Of a stretch of DNA of 64,000 nucleotides, positions 26,650 through 34,806 are shown one piece after another. Origin of the DNA: OLB6 sp964467455 (GTDB taxonomy: Bacteria; Bacteroidota; Ignavibacteria; Kapaibacteriales; Kapaibacteriaceae); contig CAYXQJ010000003.1 in assembly GCA_964467455.1 (NCBI GenBank), forward strand, positions 1 to 64,000, read 5' to 3'. Position 1 is the first letter of the stretch. Every line of letters begins with the position of its first letter. Both the position numbers and the translations under genes were made by a program. The notes below the pieces were generated by a model. It saw only the letters and a list, made by a program, of their open reading frames with translations. It was not told the DNA's origin and did not search any database.

Positions 26650-27275
26650 CGTTCATCCTTAGACAGATCGTGGCTGGGTTCATACGCCTGTATACCGGCG
26701 TCCACGGCATTCCTCCGAACGTGCTACCTGAGTTACCTTTCGTCGTGATCGCCAATCATAGCTCCCACTTAGATACCATGGTCATTTGGGCTGCCGTGCC
26801 CAGCGGGATCCGAAGCAGGTTACGTCCCGCCGGCGCTGCCGATTACTGGCTGGCAACGCCCCTTCGCCGATGGTTCTTCTCGACCATTCTGAGTGGCATG
26901 GCGATCGAACGCCAACACGTCTCCCGAGCAAACAATCCCATCGACGACCTTGCCGAAACACTCAGAAGTGGTAATGGCGTTCTCATCTTTCCCGAGGGGA
27001 CTCGATCACGAGACGGGAGTCTCCAGCCGTTCAAGTCTGGAGTGTATCACCTCGTGCGAGCGATGGAGCAGCCAACGCCCGTGCTACCGATCGGCTTGCA
27101 AAATCTGCAGCGGATCATGCCTAAGGGTGAGGTCCTTCCCATCCCATTGCTCTGCACTTTACGTCTTGGCGAAACCATCTTCCTAGATCCAGATGAGTCC
27201 AAGGAGATGTTCTTGAATCGATGTCAATCAGCGATCCAACGTTTGATTACGAGGAGAACCGATGCTACTGAATGA
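26646..27275 (+). CDS. 1-acyl-sn-glycerol-3-phosphate acyltransferase family (PlsC-like)
   Basis: 209 aa from GTG 26646, whose first base pairs overlap the previous stop (GTGA). The acyltransferase motifs are HX4D as NHSSHLD near residue 38 and FPEGTRSRDG near residue 115. The chemistry is transfer of an acyl chain to lysophosphatidate or a similar acceptor at the membrane. It sits between CDP-alcohol phosphatidyltransferase and CdsA-like genes, so the three could make and activate phosphatidate and build a head group. It overlaps the next gene by 14 bases. Confidence 0.9.
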   Translation: MTFILRQIVAGFIRLYTGVHGIPPNVLPELPFVVIANHSSHLDTMVIWAAVPSGIRSRLRPAGAADYWLATPLRRWFFSTILSGMAIERQHVSRANNPIDDLAETLRSGNGVLIFPEGTRSRDGSLQPFKSGVYHLVRAMEQPTPVLPIGLQNLQRIMPKGEVLPIPLLCTLRLGETIFLDPDESKEMFLNRCQSAIQRLITRRTDATE

Positions 27276-28260
27276 TCCGCTACTCGAGCGCGTGCTCCTG
27301 ATGACATTCCTGGCGCTGATCGTCGCCACGATCATCGTGTTCGCGATCGCACGTCGTTCAAAGGGTGAATCCAACCCCGTCGTAGTCAACCTTGTCTCTA
27401 GAACTAAGGCCTGGTGGTTGATCGTTGCCATTATGGTCGTCACCATCTTCATCGGTCAGATCGGTCTCTTCATCTTCTATGCCATCCTCTCCATGTTGGC
27501 ACTGCGCGAGTATATCTCCGTGATGGACACGCGTATGGCAGATCATCGGACCCTGGCCTATCTCTTCTTTGCCATCATCCCGATCCAATTCCTGCTTGCG
27601 GCATCAAACTGGTATGTGATGTTTCTGATCTTCGTGCCGGTGTACTGCTTCGTGCTTATCCCAGCTCGTATGGCATTAGCCGGTGATCCAGACCGTTTTC
27701 TCACGCGCAGTGCTACCATTCAGTGGGGAGTTCTGATGTGCGTGTATTTCGTCAGCTACCTACCAATGCTACTGCACGTCCAGTTCCCGGGCTTGCCAAC
27801 CGGCAGTCCACGTTTGATCTTCTTCCTGGTCCTAGTCACCCAGCTGAGTGATGTGCTACAATACACGTTCGGAAAACTCTTTGGCAAGCATCACCTCGCC
27901 CCGGTCATCAGTCCTAACAAAACCACTGAAGGATTCGTTTTAGGAGGCCTTGGCGCGATCGGGATCGGCACCGGATTGTGGTGGATCACTCCATTCCCCT
28001 GGTACGGAGCAACAATGCTCTCACTCGTCATCGTTCTCGCTGGATTTCTAGGGGGCTTGGTGATGTCCGCCATCAAACGCGACCTCCACGTCAAAGACTG
28101 GGGTACGATGATCGCCGGACATGGAGGCGTGCTCGACCGCATTGATTCGCTGATCTTCTCAGCTCCGATCTATTTCCACGTGATCGTCTACTACACCGGA
28201 GCAGATGTATCCGGAGGCGCTTCCTCGCTACTCAATACCATTCTGCATTTGGGACTGTGA
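27262..28260 (+). CDS. cdsA: Phosphatidate cytidylyltransferase (CdsA-like)
   Basis: 332 aa polytopic membrane protein (about eight segments). The C-terminal CTP-transferase signature is clear: SAIKRDLHVKDWG then AGHGGVLDRIDS, preceded by SPNKTTEGFVLGG. It makes CDP-diacylglycerol from CTP and phosphatidate. The N-terminal extension with one extra hydrophobic helix matches the longer CdsA-like proteins that travel with PlsC and CDP-alcohol transferase rather than the housekeeping copy near frr/dxr. The gene overlaps the acyltransferase by 14 bases. An AGGGGGC word lies inside it at 28050. Confidence 0.92.
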   Translation: MLLNDPLLERVLLMTFLALIVATIIVFAIARRSKGESNPVVVNLVSRTKAWWLIVAIMVVTIFIGQIGLFIFYAILSMLALREYISVMDTRMADHRTLAYLFFAIIPIQFLLAASNWYVMFLIFVPVYCFVLIPARMALAGDPDRFLTRSATIQWGVLMCVYFVSYLPMLLHVQFPGLPTGSPRLIFFLVLVTQLSDVLQYTFGKLFGKHHLAPVISPNKTTEGFVLGGLGAIGIGTGLWWITPFPWYGATMLSLVIVLAGFLGGLVMSAIKRDLHVKDWGTMIAGHGGVLDRIDSLIFSAPIYFHVIVYYTGADVSGGASSLLNTILHLGL

Positions 28261-28273
28261 TAGGATCTCGTAA

Positions 28274-28639
28274 CTAGTCCTCCCCCGGCAATTGCGTCCT
28301 CAAGATCTTCTCCATCGCCTTCCCTTTCGCCAGCTCATCGATGAGCTTATCGAGGTAGCGGATCTTCTGCATCAACGGGTCTTCGACATCTTCAACGCGG
28401 ATGCCGCACACAACGCCTTTGATCAAGATGCTGTTAGGATGGAACAACGGTGCGTGATCAAAGAAGTCTTGGATCGACACACCGGCATCGATCTGACGCT
28501 GCAGTCCATCGTGATCGTAGCCGGTCAACCAACAAATGATCTGGTCGACCTCGGACTGTGCTCGCCCCTTACGTTCAGCTTTATTCACGTAAGCAGGATA
28601 GACCTTGGCAAAGGACATGGCAAAGATGCGGTGGCTCAT
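28274..28639 (-). CDS. DUF2200 family protein
   Basis: 121 aa. The DUF2200 landmarks are RIFAMSFAKVYPAYVNKAER, then EVDQIICWLTGYD and the C-terminal VEDPLMQKIRYLDKLIDELA. The function of this small cytoplasmic family is unknown. The start at 28639 follows a TAnnTTTG element by four bases, so the mRNA may be leaderless. A nearly identical DNA fragment with an internal deletion sits 2.3 kb away at 30.58-30.74 kb, a recent local duplication. Confidence 0.9.
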   Translation of the reverse strand: MSHRIFAMSFAKVYPAYVNKAERKGRAQSEVDQIICWLTGYDHDGLQRQIDAGVSIQDFFDHAPLFHPNSILIKGVVCGIRVEDVEDPLMQKIRYLDKLIDELAKGKAMEKILRTQLPGED

Positions 28640-28643
28640 GAGG

Positions 28644-28651
28644 CAAACTTA
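28644..28651 (-). promoter_or_regulatory. -7 element TAAGTTTG, leaderless start
   Basis: TAAGTTTG on the minus strand ends four bases before the DUF2200 ATG. This is an exact TAnnTTTG match with the same spacing as at 36.73 and 53.31 kb. Confidence 0.5.
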
Positions 28652-28726
28652 GTTGCTAATATTCAACTGTGCCGGTTGGACTGAAGCTGATGTCTGCAAT
28701 CGACGTAAATTGTGCCGTTGCCAATT

Positions 28727-28954
28727 TCATTCACGTCTACGCTTGCCAACCTTCTTCGTGGATTCTACATAAGCGTTAAAGCGTTCCGGATGTTGCTTCT
28801 CCCATGCAGACATGCACGAGTGAGAAGGCTGAACCCCGGCGGCTCTCAGTATCGAATCTCGTCTGTGAATTTCGATGCATGCATCATTAGCCATTTTGAC
28901 AACCATATTCCCGCCCAGTGCAACAGATCGAAACTCAATTGAGTTGATCTCCAT
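28727..28954 (-). CDS. Small hypothetical ORF
   Basis: 75 aa from ATG 28954 (TTG at 29005 would add 17 residues). Basic C-terminus (STKKVGKRRRE). I recognise no family and there is no good ribosome site. It may be a gene remnant in the poorly organised 28.7-29.3 kb stretch. Confidence 0.3.
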   Translation of the reverse strand: MEINSIEFRSVALGGNMVVKMANDACIEIHRRDSILRAAGVQPSHSCMSAWEKQHPERFNAYVESTKKVGKRRRE

Positions 28955-29027
28955 GGTATGGCCGGAGTACTCATCCACAGAGGATATGAGAGCAAGCAGC
29001 GACAATAACTAGCACGAATGCCCTGAT

Positions 29028-29276
29028 TTATTTGCCACGATCCGAGTTAGTGCCGCCGCTAAGTCTGTCATAATCAGACACCGACCAACCACATACTTCA
29101 TACTGACGAATGACTTGTCCGCCATTTGAGAATCTCTGGCTAACCTTCACTTGTTGCGACCAATTGGACACCGACGCAACTTGAAGCTTATCGTACCTAT
29201 ACCTAACATGTGGCTTATGGATTGACACCATCGTACGTTTAATTACTAAGTTGTTTGTTGTATCGCTATTCATCAT
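29028..29276 (-). CDS. Small hypothetical ORF
   Basis: 82 aa from ATG 29276, hydrophilic, no recognised motif (KPHVRYRYDKLQVASVSNWS). It lies divergent to and overlapping the upstream region of the T9SS cargo gene. Weak support; it could be non-coding. Confidence 0.25.
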   Translation of the reverse strand: MMNSDTTNNLVIKRTMVSIHKPHVRYRYDKLQVASVSNWSQQVKVSQRFSNGGQVIRQYEVCGWSVSDYDRLSGGTNSDRGK

Positions 29277-29323
29277 CCGATTATCAATGTAACGATTTGT
29301 CGAGTTACGTCATCCATACCCAC

Positions 29324-30562
29324 ATGATACGTTCGAGCAGGACAACGACTGCTTCCATCATATACTTAGCATTATGCCTGAGTATGTCGATGAAGTTGTG
29401 GTCACAGGTGCCGGCTGAGATCGACTCGACTCAGCAGTCGAGCGTTGTTGCCTATGCCATGAACACGGGCTCTGTGCTCTATAATCGAACCGAGCAATGT
29501 TCAGGCTTGGAATGGCCGCGCGGTAGCGGGCACTACTTCGTTTTCGGTGCGGGCCTTTGGATCGGCGCACGCGCCGAGTCGAACGGCTCGTCGGATTCGA
29601 TCGTCTTCGTTTCATACAACATGAACTCCGGGGCTTCATGGGCTAATCCTCTCACGCCAGTTGTACATGCGTATGGCGCTAACCATGAATCAATGACGTG
29701 GTCGTTCGACGATCACGATCTCGAGCGGTACGAAGGTTCGGCTGCGAATCGAGCAAAACAAGGGTATCCGCTCGGAGTCCGTGTTGAACAAGAGATGATC
29801 GCTTGGACCAGTGGTCCGTACACAAACTCACTGTTGATCAGATCAACGGTGACCAATACGTCCCCCACCGCAGCTTTGAAAGATCTTGTGGTGGGAATGG
29901 CAATGGATCTCGGTACTGAATCGACAGATCACGTACACCTCGGTATCGTGCAAGAAGAGCCGACGCCCATTTTGCGCGCCCATGACACAAACGATCGTTC
30001 GCGTGGCTCCATGGGGATCGCCTTCATCGATGCATATGGTGACGCCAAACTTGTTTCATGTGCCATGTGGCCGATTTGGATCGAGAACGTTGATCATGAT
30101 CGGTACACGTTTCTGACATGGGGCAGGTTGGACACCTCTACAACGTTCGCCGGCAGTGGCAGTCGGCCGATCCTCGCTGCTGCACCAATCGAACTTGAAC
30201 CAAATACATCCACAACCATTGCTCTGCTTCTCACGTTCGACGGCGAGGTCTCCGATGCGGCCGATCAGAGGATCAAAGCGCTGGTGGATGGGTTTGACAT
30301 CAATACCACCGTCTCAGAATTTGATAAGAGTTCAACCAGCTGGATCTATCCCAATCCGACGAATGGCGCGCAATGGGTACAGGTGAACAGTGACGCTTCC
30401 GCTGGCGCGATCACGATCATTGATCTTCTTGGCGTGCCGCGAATCGTTGGCGTACCGCTCAACAATGCCATTAACATCTCAGATCTTGAATCGGGGATGT
30501 ACTGCGTCCTGATCACCTCGGCACATGAAGTACATCAGCATACACTGATCATCACGAAGTAG
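29324..30562 (+). CDS. Secreted protein with type A T9SS sorting domain
   Basis: 412 aa from ATG 29324, which gives a signal peptide (SIIYLALCLSMSMKLWSQ). Mature region residues about 25-320: an uncharacterised beta-rich domain (GSGHYFVFGAGLWIGARAES and following) that I know from other Bacteroidota secreted proteins but cannot name. The C-terminal 80 residues are a textbook T9SS type A domain: WIYPNPTNG near residue 339, AGAITIIDLLGVPRIVG, ISDLESGMYCVLIT and the final HTLIITK. It would be exported by Sec, then moved across the outer membrane by T9SS, where the tail is removed. Confidence 0.85.
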   Translation: MIRSSRTTTASIIYLALCLSMSMKLWSQVPAEIDSTQQSSVVAYAMNTGSVLYNRTEQCSGLEWPRGSGHYFVFGAGLWIGARAESNGSSDSIVFVSYNMNSGASWANPLTPVVHAYGANHESMTWSFDDHDLERYEGSAANRAKQGYPLGVRVEQEMIAWTSGPYTNSLLIRSTVTNTSPTAALKDLVVGMAMDLGTESTDHVHLGIVQEEPTPILRAHDTNDRSRGSMGIAFIDAYGDAKLVSCAMWPIWIENVDHDRYTFLTWGRLDTSTTFAGSGSRPILAAAPIELEPNTSTTIALLLTFDGEVSDAADQRIKALVDGFDINTTVSEFDKSSTSWIYPNPTNGAQWVQVNSDASAGAITIIDLLGVPRIVGVPLNNAINISDLESGMYCVLITSAHEVHQHTLIITK

Positions 30563-30584
30563 GTCGGAACTATTTTGGTTTCCG

Positions 30585-30741
30585 AAGGATCTTCTGCATC
30601 AACGGGTCTTCGACATCTTCAACGCGGATGCCGCACACAACGCCATTGATTACACCGGCATCGATCTGACGCTGCAGCCCATCGTGATCGTAGCCGGTCA
30701 ACCAACAGATGATCTGGTCGACCTCGGACTGTGCTCGCCCG
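30585..30741 (-). pseudogene. Truncated, internally deleted copy of the DUF2200 gene
   Basis: Nearly base-for-base identical to parts of 28.36-28.56 kb: RAQSEVDQIICWLTGYD and GVVCGIRVEDVEDPLMQKI are kept. About 54 bases encoding the SIQDFFDHAPLFHPNSILIK region are deleted, and both ends are lost. The open frame runs on to 30570 and 30818 in unrelated sequence. It lies between the T9SS cargo gene and the DUF1254 gene. Confidence 0.85.
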
Positions 30742-30750
30742 CAAAGATCT

Positions 30751-32097
30751 TCACCGCTCCACCCTCTGCAGTGGCGGCATCTGCCATGCGCCGTTGAGTG
30801 CTGCTTCTTGCGGACCATACAGTCTCAAGAAGATGCGAAAGGGGCCGGCAGGTGCAGGCAACCAATTGGACTCACGATCGGCACCGGGTGAGGTGTTCTG
30901 GACGTAGATCGTGATCCCACCGTCTGTGTCTTTGTTCAGCGTTGGCAACATCGGTGAGTTGATGAGATAACGGTCGATCGGATTGTCCACAAGTAAACTC
31001 GATGGCATCTCATACATGGTGATGGACCAAAAGGCCTTCACCGGCGGCAGCTGTCCCGGTGCGAATCGCAACGTATATTTCTGCGTACCGTCAAGCGGTG
31101 CACCGTCGGCATCGGATGTGTACACGGGATACATGGCCTCTTCTTTCGAATTGCCGAAGATGCCAAGGATCGCAGCGATCATGCGGTAAGCGTAGTTGTT
31201 CTTCAGGGCATCACGCGTACCAAACAGATCACCCGAAGCGATCTCCTTTGACATTACCTTCTGCTGCAACACGCTGATCTCTGCCCACGCATCAGCGATC
31301 CCATCACGCATGGCCTGCTGTTGTTCGTCAGAGAACCGTGCGACGTCAAACGGTTTGCCTGCACCAATACCGATCGATGCAAACCGCTCCATCAACTTCG
31401 TTTCCGATGGATGTGTTGGACAGAACTGCAGCAAGAAATTCAACAGTCCAAAGATCTCCAACGACGTCTTCTGCTCATCAACGCTCAAGGGAAGTGGAAA
31501 CACGATCTCTTCTGTAGGGGGCGGGCCTGTCACTCCAAGGAATGCCGAGAGCGGTCGCACCTGATACTGTGCTTGGATGGCTTTGACGTTATCGAGGTCG
31601 GATGGATCAAACAGCTGCGTTCGATAGATCGCCACCGCAAGTTCTGTTTCGCAGCGAATGACGGACGTGATACCCGCCGGTGTTGCACCATTCCACTTTG
31701 GACCGACGATCATGAATGATCCACCGTCATTCCCAGTGGCACGGGTACCGATGTAGGCATAGTTGAACGTATAGGCGTCAACAAGCTGAATACTGAAGTA
31801 TCGATCCGCAGAGATCCTTGGCACCGTCAGCACGATCGGCTCTGTACGAAGGTCCATGCCCACCATCGAATACGGCGTGTCGGAATTCGGCGTCTGCACG
31901 GCCTTGTCCTTGGGAGTATAGACACGCGGAATGTTGTGGATCACATTCCACGCCCCCTTATACTCAGGATTCCCCTTTGCCACAAAGTAGGCGTATTCAA
32001 TGCGGTACGCATCTACCATGGGATAGGCATAGGTGTAGGCCTCACGGGTGATCTGGCGGATCTGCGCTGCTGTGGTTTCTGATGTTCGCTGATGCAC
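30751..32097 (-). CDS. DUF1254/DUF1214 domain-containing protein
   Basis: 448 aa from GTG 32097. The N-terminal DUF1254 part (REAYTYAYPMVDAYRIEYA, then VQTPNSDTPYSMVGMDLR) and the C-terminal DUF1214 part (KAFWSITMYEMPSSLLVDNP, then GGITIYVQNTSPG and NWLPAPAGPFRIFLRLYGPQ) are both complete. The family is widespread and usually periplasmic; I see no signal peptide with this start, so the true start may lie upstream or the protein may be cytosolic. Function unknown. A TAACTTCG element lies at 32124-32131. Confidence 0.9.
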   Translation of the reverse strand: MHQRTSETTAAQIRQITREAYTYAYPMVDAYRIEYAYFVAKGNPEYKGAWNVIHNIPRVYTPKDKAVQTPNSDTPYSMVGMDLRTEPIVLTVPRISADRYFSIQLVDAYTFNYAYIGTRATGNDGGSFMIVGPKWNGATPAGITSVIRCETELAVAIYRTQLFDPSDLDNVKAIQAQYQVRPLSAFLGVTGPPPTEEIVFPLPLSVDEQKTSLEIFGLLNFLLQFCPTHPSETKLMERFASIGIGAGKPFDVARFSDEQQQAMRDGIADAWAEISVLQQKVMSKEIASGDLFGTRDALKNNYAYRMIAAILGIFGNSKEEAMYPVYTSDADGAPLDGTQKYTLRFAPGQLPPVKAFWSITMYEMPSSLLVDNPIDRYLINSPMLPTLNKDTDGGITIYVQNTSPGADRESNWLPAPAGPFRIFLRLYGPQEAALNGAWQMPPLQRVER

Positions 32098-32123
32098 GGC
32101 ATCCTTGATGATGTTGTTATCAG

Positions 32124-32131
32124 CGAAGTTA
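32124..32131 (-). promoter_or_regulatory. -7-like element TAACTTCG before the DUF1254 gene
   Basis: TAnnTTYG on the minus strand, 26 bases before GTG 32097. It supports that GTG rather than an upstream start. Confidence 0.35.
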
Positions 32132-32138
32132 CGAGGAG

Positions 32139-32795
32139 CTAGAATTCGACCGTGTCGCTTGGACTGAATTCGAGCTTGAGGCCAAGCTGCAAGAAGAATC
32201 CGGAGACGGAACGTGCCGTGATGTCTTGGTAGTCAGGGCCGACATTGAGATCGTAGCCGAATCGTGAGAGTACGGCAAAGCCGTTCGATACTCGGTATTC
32301 TACCTGGGTGTAGGGTGTGTAGTCAAAGTGCACTGCGTTGCCGAGTGGATTCTCTTCATTATTCGGCAAGGTGAGCGACGGTGTAAACGAACTACTCGAG
32401 CCCGCCTGATAGGAGATCGTCTTCCATGCAAACCCGGAACCCACGGTGAGGGTAAAGTCTGAACCGAGATCAACGAGCTTGTATCCAAGATCAAGAGCAA
32501 TACCCGACAGATTCAAGATGAGATCTTCGCCATCTTCATTCACACCGTTGGTATGCACCGAGACGTTCATATCGGCGCCGAAGAACACGGCGACCTTCTT
32601 GTTCTCATAACCAAAGCCAATGCACAGACGCCAGTTCGGACTTGTCTCCGAAGCCACCGGACCCGTGCGGATCATCGCTCCATATGCCTCGTCAAATGCC
32701 ATAGCCCGCGCTGGTATCACCAGCGACACTGATTGCCTACACTCGCAATCAATTCGATCGACGATTCGCGAAATGTGCGTCACTCCGAATTGCAA
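32139..32795 (-). CDS. Outer-membrane beta-barrel-like protein, 5' end probably lost
   Basis: Open frame of 218 codons. The part from MAFDEAYGAMIRTGPVASET (32702) onward shows alternating strand-like segments (WRLCIGFGYENKKVAVFFGA, VEYRVSNGFAVLSRFGYDLN) and ends with GFFLQLGLKLEF, typical of an outer-membrane barrel. No signal peptide is found with any start: the first 30 residues of the frame look like random sequence. I infer that the true N-terminus was removed by a rearrangement. It could instead be a cytosolic artefact, but the strand pattern argues against that. Confidence 0.55.
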   Translation of the reverse strand: MQFGVTHISRIVDRIDCECRQSVSLVIPARAMAFDEAYGAMIRTGPVASETSPNWRLCIGFGYENKKVAVFFGADMNVSVHTNGVNEDGEDLILNLSGIALDLGYKLVDLGSDFTLTVGSGFAWKTISYQAGSSSSFTPSLTLPNNEENPLGNAVHFDYTPYTQVEYRVSNGFAVLSRFGYDLNVGPDYQDITARSVSGFFLQLGLKLEFSPSDTVEF

Positions 32796-32862
32796 CTACG
32801 AGATGATTCCCACGTACTGTTGTCGCTTTGAGGGAACAGGGAACTCATTTACGCAATGGCTT

Positions 32863-32884
32863 CCCTCTCACGAAGGTGAGAGGG
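32863..32884. repeat. Short perfect hairpin CCCTCTCAC-GAAG-GTGAGAGGG
   Basis: Nine-base stem and four-base loop, 16 bases before the reductase ATG at 32901. There is no T-run, so it is not a typical terminator. It may be a dispersed palindrome or a translational control element. Confidence 0.6.
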
Positions 32885-32900
32885 ACCGAGGGAGAGTAAC

Positions 32901-33875
32901 ATGAACGCAATCCACCACACCGCCTACGGCGACCCAACGCAGGTCTTATCCTTTGCCACTGCCCCCACGCCCACGCCCGGACCCAACGACGTCCTCGTGC
33001 GTGTGCATGCCGCATCCGTGAACGCCGGCGACTGGCACGTGATCCGCGCATCACCATTCATGGTACGCTTCGGCTTTGGATTGTTCACACCCAAGAACAA
33101 GATCGCCGGAAGTGAGTTTGCTGGTGTGGTCGAAGCGGTCGGTTCCAATGTGACGCGTGTTGGTGTGGGCGACCGGGTCTTCGGCGATGTGTCGCTCACC
33201 GGCATGGGTGCGTTTGCAGAATATGTGCGTGCACCACAAGACGTGATCACCCGCATGCCCGAGAACGTCACGTTCGAAGAGGCGGCGGCACTTCCCGGCT
33301 CTGCACTTACAGCGCTCCAAGGACTGCGCGATACCGGCAACATCACCCCCGGCATGAAGGTCCTCATCAACGGTGCCTCCGGCGGCGTCGGCTCGATGGC
33401 CGTACAATTCGCCGTCCACTTCGGCGCCGAGGTCATGGCCGTGTGCAGCACACGCAACGTCGACTATGTCCGCTCACTCGGCGCACATCAGGTGATCGAC
33501 TACACCACCACCGACTTCGCCGCCGACCACGGTCGCTACGATCTGATCCTTGATGTGGCAGCCACACGCCCCTTTACCAAGATCTTGCCGGCACTAACGC
33601 CCACAGGAACGTACGTCTTCACGGGCGGCGACATGAAGTACCTGTTTCGCGTGATGATGCTGGGCTCACTCTACAGCAAAAAAGGCGGACGCACCGTGAA
33701 GCTCTTCATGGCTCGCGCCAATGCAATAGACTTGGACCTCATCGCCGAACTTGTTCGTCAGGGGGCGATCAGAACCCACATCGAACGCATATGGCCACTA
33801 CATCAAGCGGGTGATGCAGTGGCCTATGTAGAAAAGGGTCGGACGCGGGGCAAGGTCGTACTCAGCGTACGCTAG
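32901..33875 (+). CDS. MDR-superfamily NAD(P)H-dependent oxidoreductase (quinone reductase-like)
   Basis: 324 aa. Zinc-free medium-chain dehydrogenase/reductase: N-terminal GroES-like fold (VLVRVHAASVNAGDWHVIR, GSEFAGVVEAVG, GDRVFGD), then the nucleotide-binding motif INGASGGVGSMAVQFA near residue 155 and LDVAATRPF. Zinc ligands of alcohol dehydrogenases are absent. Likely reduces quinones or enones in the cytosol; the substrate is not predictable. The 3' end overlaps the convergent SRPBCC gene by 14 bases. Confidence 0.92.
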   Translation: MNAIHHTAYGDPTQVLSFATAPTPTPGPNDVLVRVHAASVNAGDWHVIRASPFMVRFGFGLFTPKNKIAGSEFAGVVEAVGSNVTRVGVGDRVFGDVSLTGMGAFAEYVRAPQDVITRMPENVTFEEAAALPGSALTALQGLRDTGNITPGMKVLINGASGGVGSMAVQFAVHFGAEVMAVCSTRNVDYVRSLGAHQVIDYTTTDFAADHGRYDLILDVAATRPFTKILPALTPTGTYVFTGGDMKYLFRVMMLGSLYSKKGGRTVKLFMARANAIDLDLIAELVRQGAIRTHIERIWPLHQAGDAVAYVEKGRTRGKVVLSVR

Positions 33876-34362
33876 CTAGCACTTCGTCAAGATTGTTCAA
33901 CGCCATGGTAAAGCCTTCTTGCATGCCCATCTTGAGGACGGTCTCTAGGTCTTCGGCTTTTTCATAGGTCGTGACGATCGTCACCATCGTCCGCTCGCCC
34001 GACGGTGCGAAGGATGCATGCCACTCCGCACGCGGGAAGGCCATGTTGATCTCCCCTTCTTCGTTGCAGAACGCGTCAAGACTGTTGAAGGCATTCGGTG
34101 CGTCGATGGTGCGGTATTGGTTCAGGCACCAATGCACTTCGCCTTCCGGACTTTGCATGTAGTAGAGCCACATGCCCCCTTCACGAAAATCCATTGACTT
34201 AGTGATGGTCTTGTAGGGCTTGGGTGCCCACCATTGATCGAGCAGTTCTGCCGTGGTCCAGGCAGCCCAGACGAGTTCTTGCGGTGCGTCGAATTCGCGC
34301 TCTACGCGCATGGAACGGCCGTCTTCGTTGACCGTGAATGAGAAATGTCGGGGAAGGCTCAT
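33862..34362 (-). CDS. SRPBCC/AHSA1 domain protein
   Basis: 166 aa, START-like ligand-binding fold of the AHSA1 type: VEREFDAPQELVWAAWTTAE, LDQWWAPKPYKT, FREGGMWLYYM, then TYEKAEDLETVLKMGMQEGF and the terminal helix. Such proteins are usually cotranscribed with an ArsR regulator, as here: its ATG overlaps the regulator's stop by four bases (ATGA). The ligand is unknown; the operon is probably controlled by the palindrome at 34687-34710. Confidence 0.92.
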   Translation of the reverse strand: MSLPRHFSFTVNEDGRSMRVEREFDAPQELVWAAWTTAELLDQWWAPKPYKTITKSMDFREGGMWLYYMQSPEGEVHWCLNQYRTIDAPNAFNSLDAFCNEEGEINMAFPRAEWHASFAPSGERTMVTIVTTYEKAEDLETVLKMGMQEGFTMALNNLDEVLASVR

Positions 34363-34679
34363 GGCCGTTTCCTTTTGAGGGTGTTGAGAACTTCATCGAG
34401 TTGATCAAAGCGTTGTTCCCACATCGCGCGGAACTGCTCCAACCAACGGTCGATCTCCTTGATCTTTTTAGGCTGCAAGGTGTAATGGATCTCCCGTCCT
34501 TCCGGTAAGGGGCGGACCAGTCCACTCTCTGCCAGGACGTGTAAGTGTTTCGAAACGGCCTGCCGGCTGCAGTCGAAGTGTTCGGCGAGCGCATTGGGCG
34601 TCATGGCTCCTGAGGCCAACAACACCAAGATGGCGCGACGAGTCGGATCGGCAATGGCTTGGAATGGGTCGCGTTTCAC
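34359..34679 (-). CDS. ArsR-family winged-helix repressor
   Basis: 106 aa from GTG 34679 (KRDPFQAIADPTRRAILVLL). A TTG at 34694 would start inside the operator palindrome and adds five residues, so I prefer the GTG. wHTH: ASGAMTPNALAEHFDCSRQA then VSKHLHVLAESGLV, wing GREIHYTLQP. No metal-binding ELCVCDL-type motif is present, so this is the non-metal ArsR subtype found with SRPBCC genes. It should repress its own operon by binding the adjacent perfect inverted repeat. Confidence 0.93.
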   Translation of the reverse strand: MKRDPFQAIADPTRRAILVLLASGAMTPNALAEHFDCSRQAVSKHLHVLAESGLVRPLPEGREIHYTLQPKKIKEIDRWLEQFRAMWEQRFDQLDEVLNTLKRKRP

Positions 34680-34686
34680 GGACGCA

Positions 34687-34710
34687 ATATGCAACCATTT
34701 GGTTGCATAT
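34687..34710. promoter_or_regulatory. ArsR operator palindrome ATATGCAACC-ATTT-GGTTGCATAT
   Basis: Perfect ten-base inverted repeat around a four-base centre, located 8-31 bases upstream of the repressor's start codon. Arms of this type (GCAACC/GGTTGC) are typical of this ArsR subgroup. This is the expected autoregulatory site. Confidence 0.8.
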
Positions 34711-34744
34711 GCAAGTGTGGGGAGGGGAAATGTCGTATCCTTAC

Positions 34745-34779
34745 GGGGAATGGGGAATGGGGAATGGGAAATGGGGAAT
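34745..34779. repeat. Minisatellite, GGGGAAT units
   Basis: Five tandem seven-base units (one GGGAAAT variant) in the leader of the cyclopropane synthase gene. The same unit forms the inverted arrays at 59.90-59.98 kb. Confidence 0.85.
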
Positions 34780-34806
34780 CAATAATTCAACAAGAATGGA
34801 GTGGGT

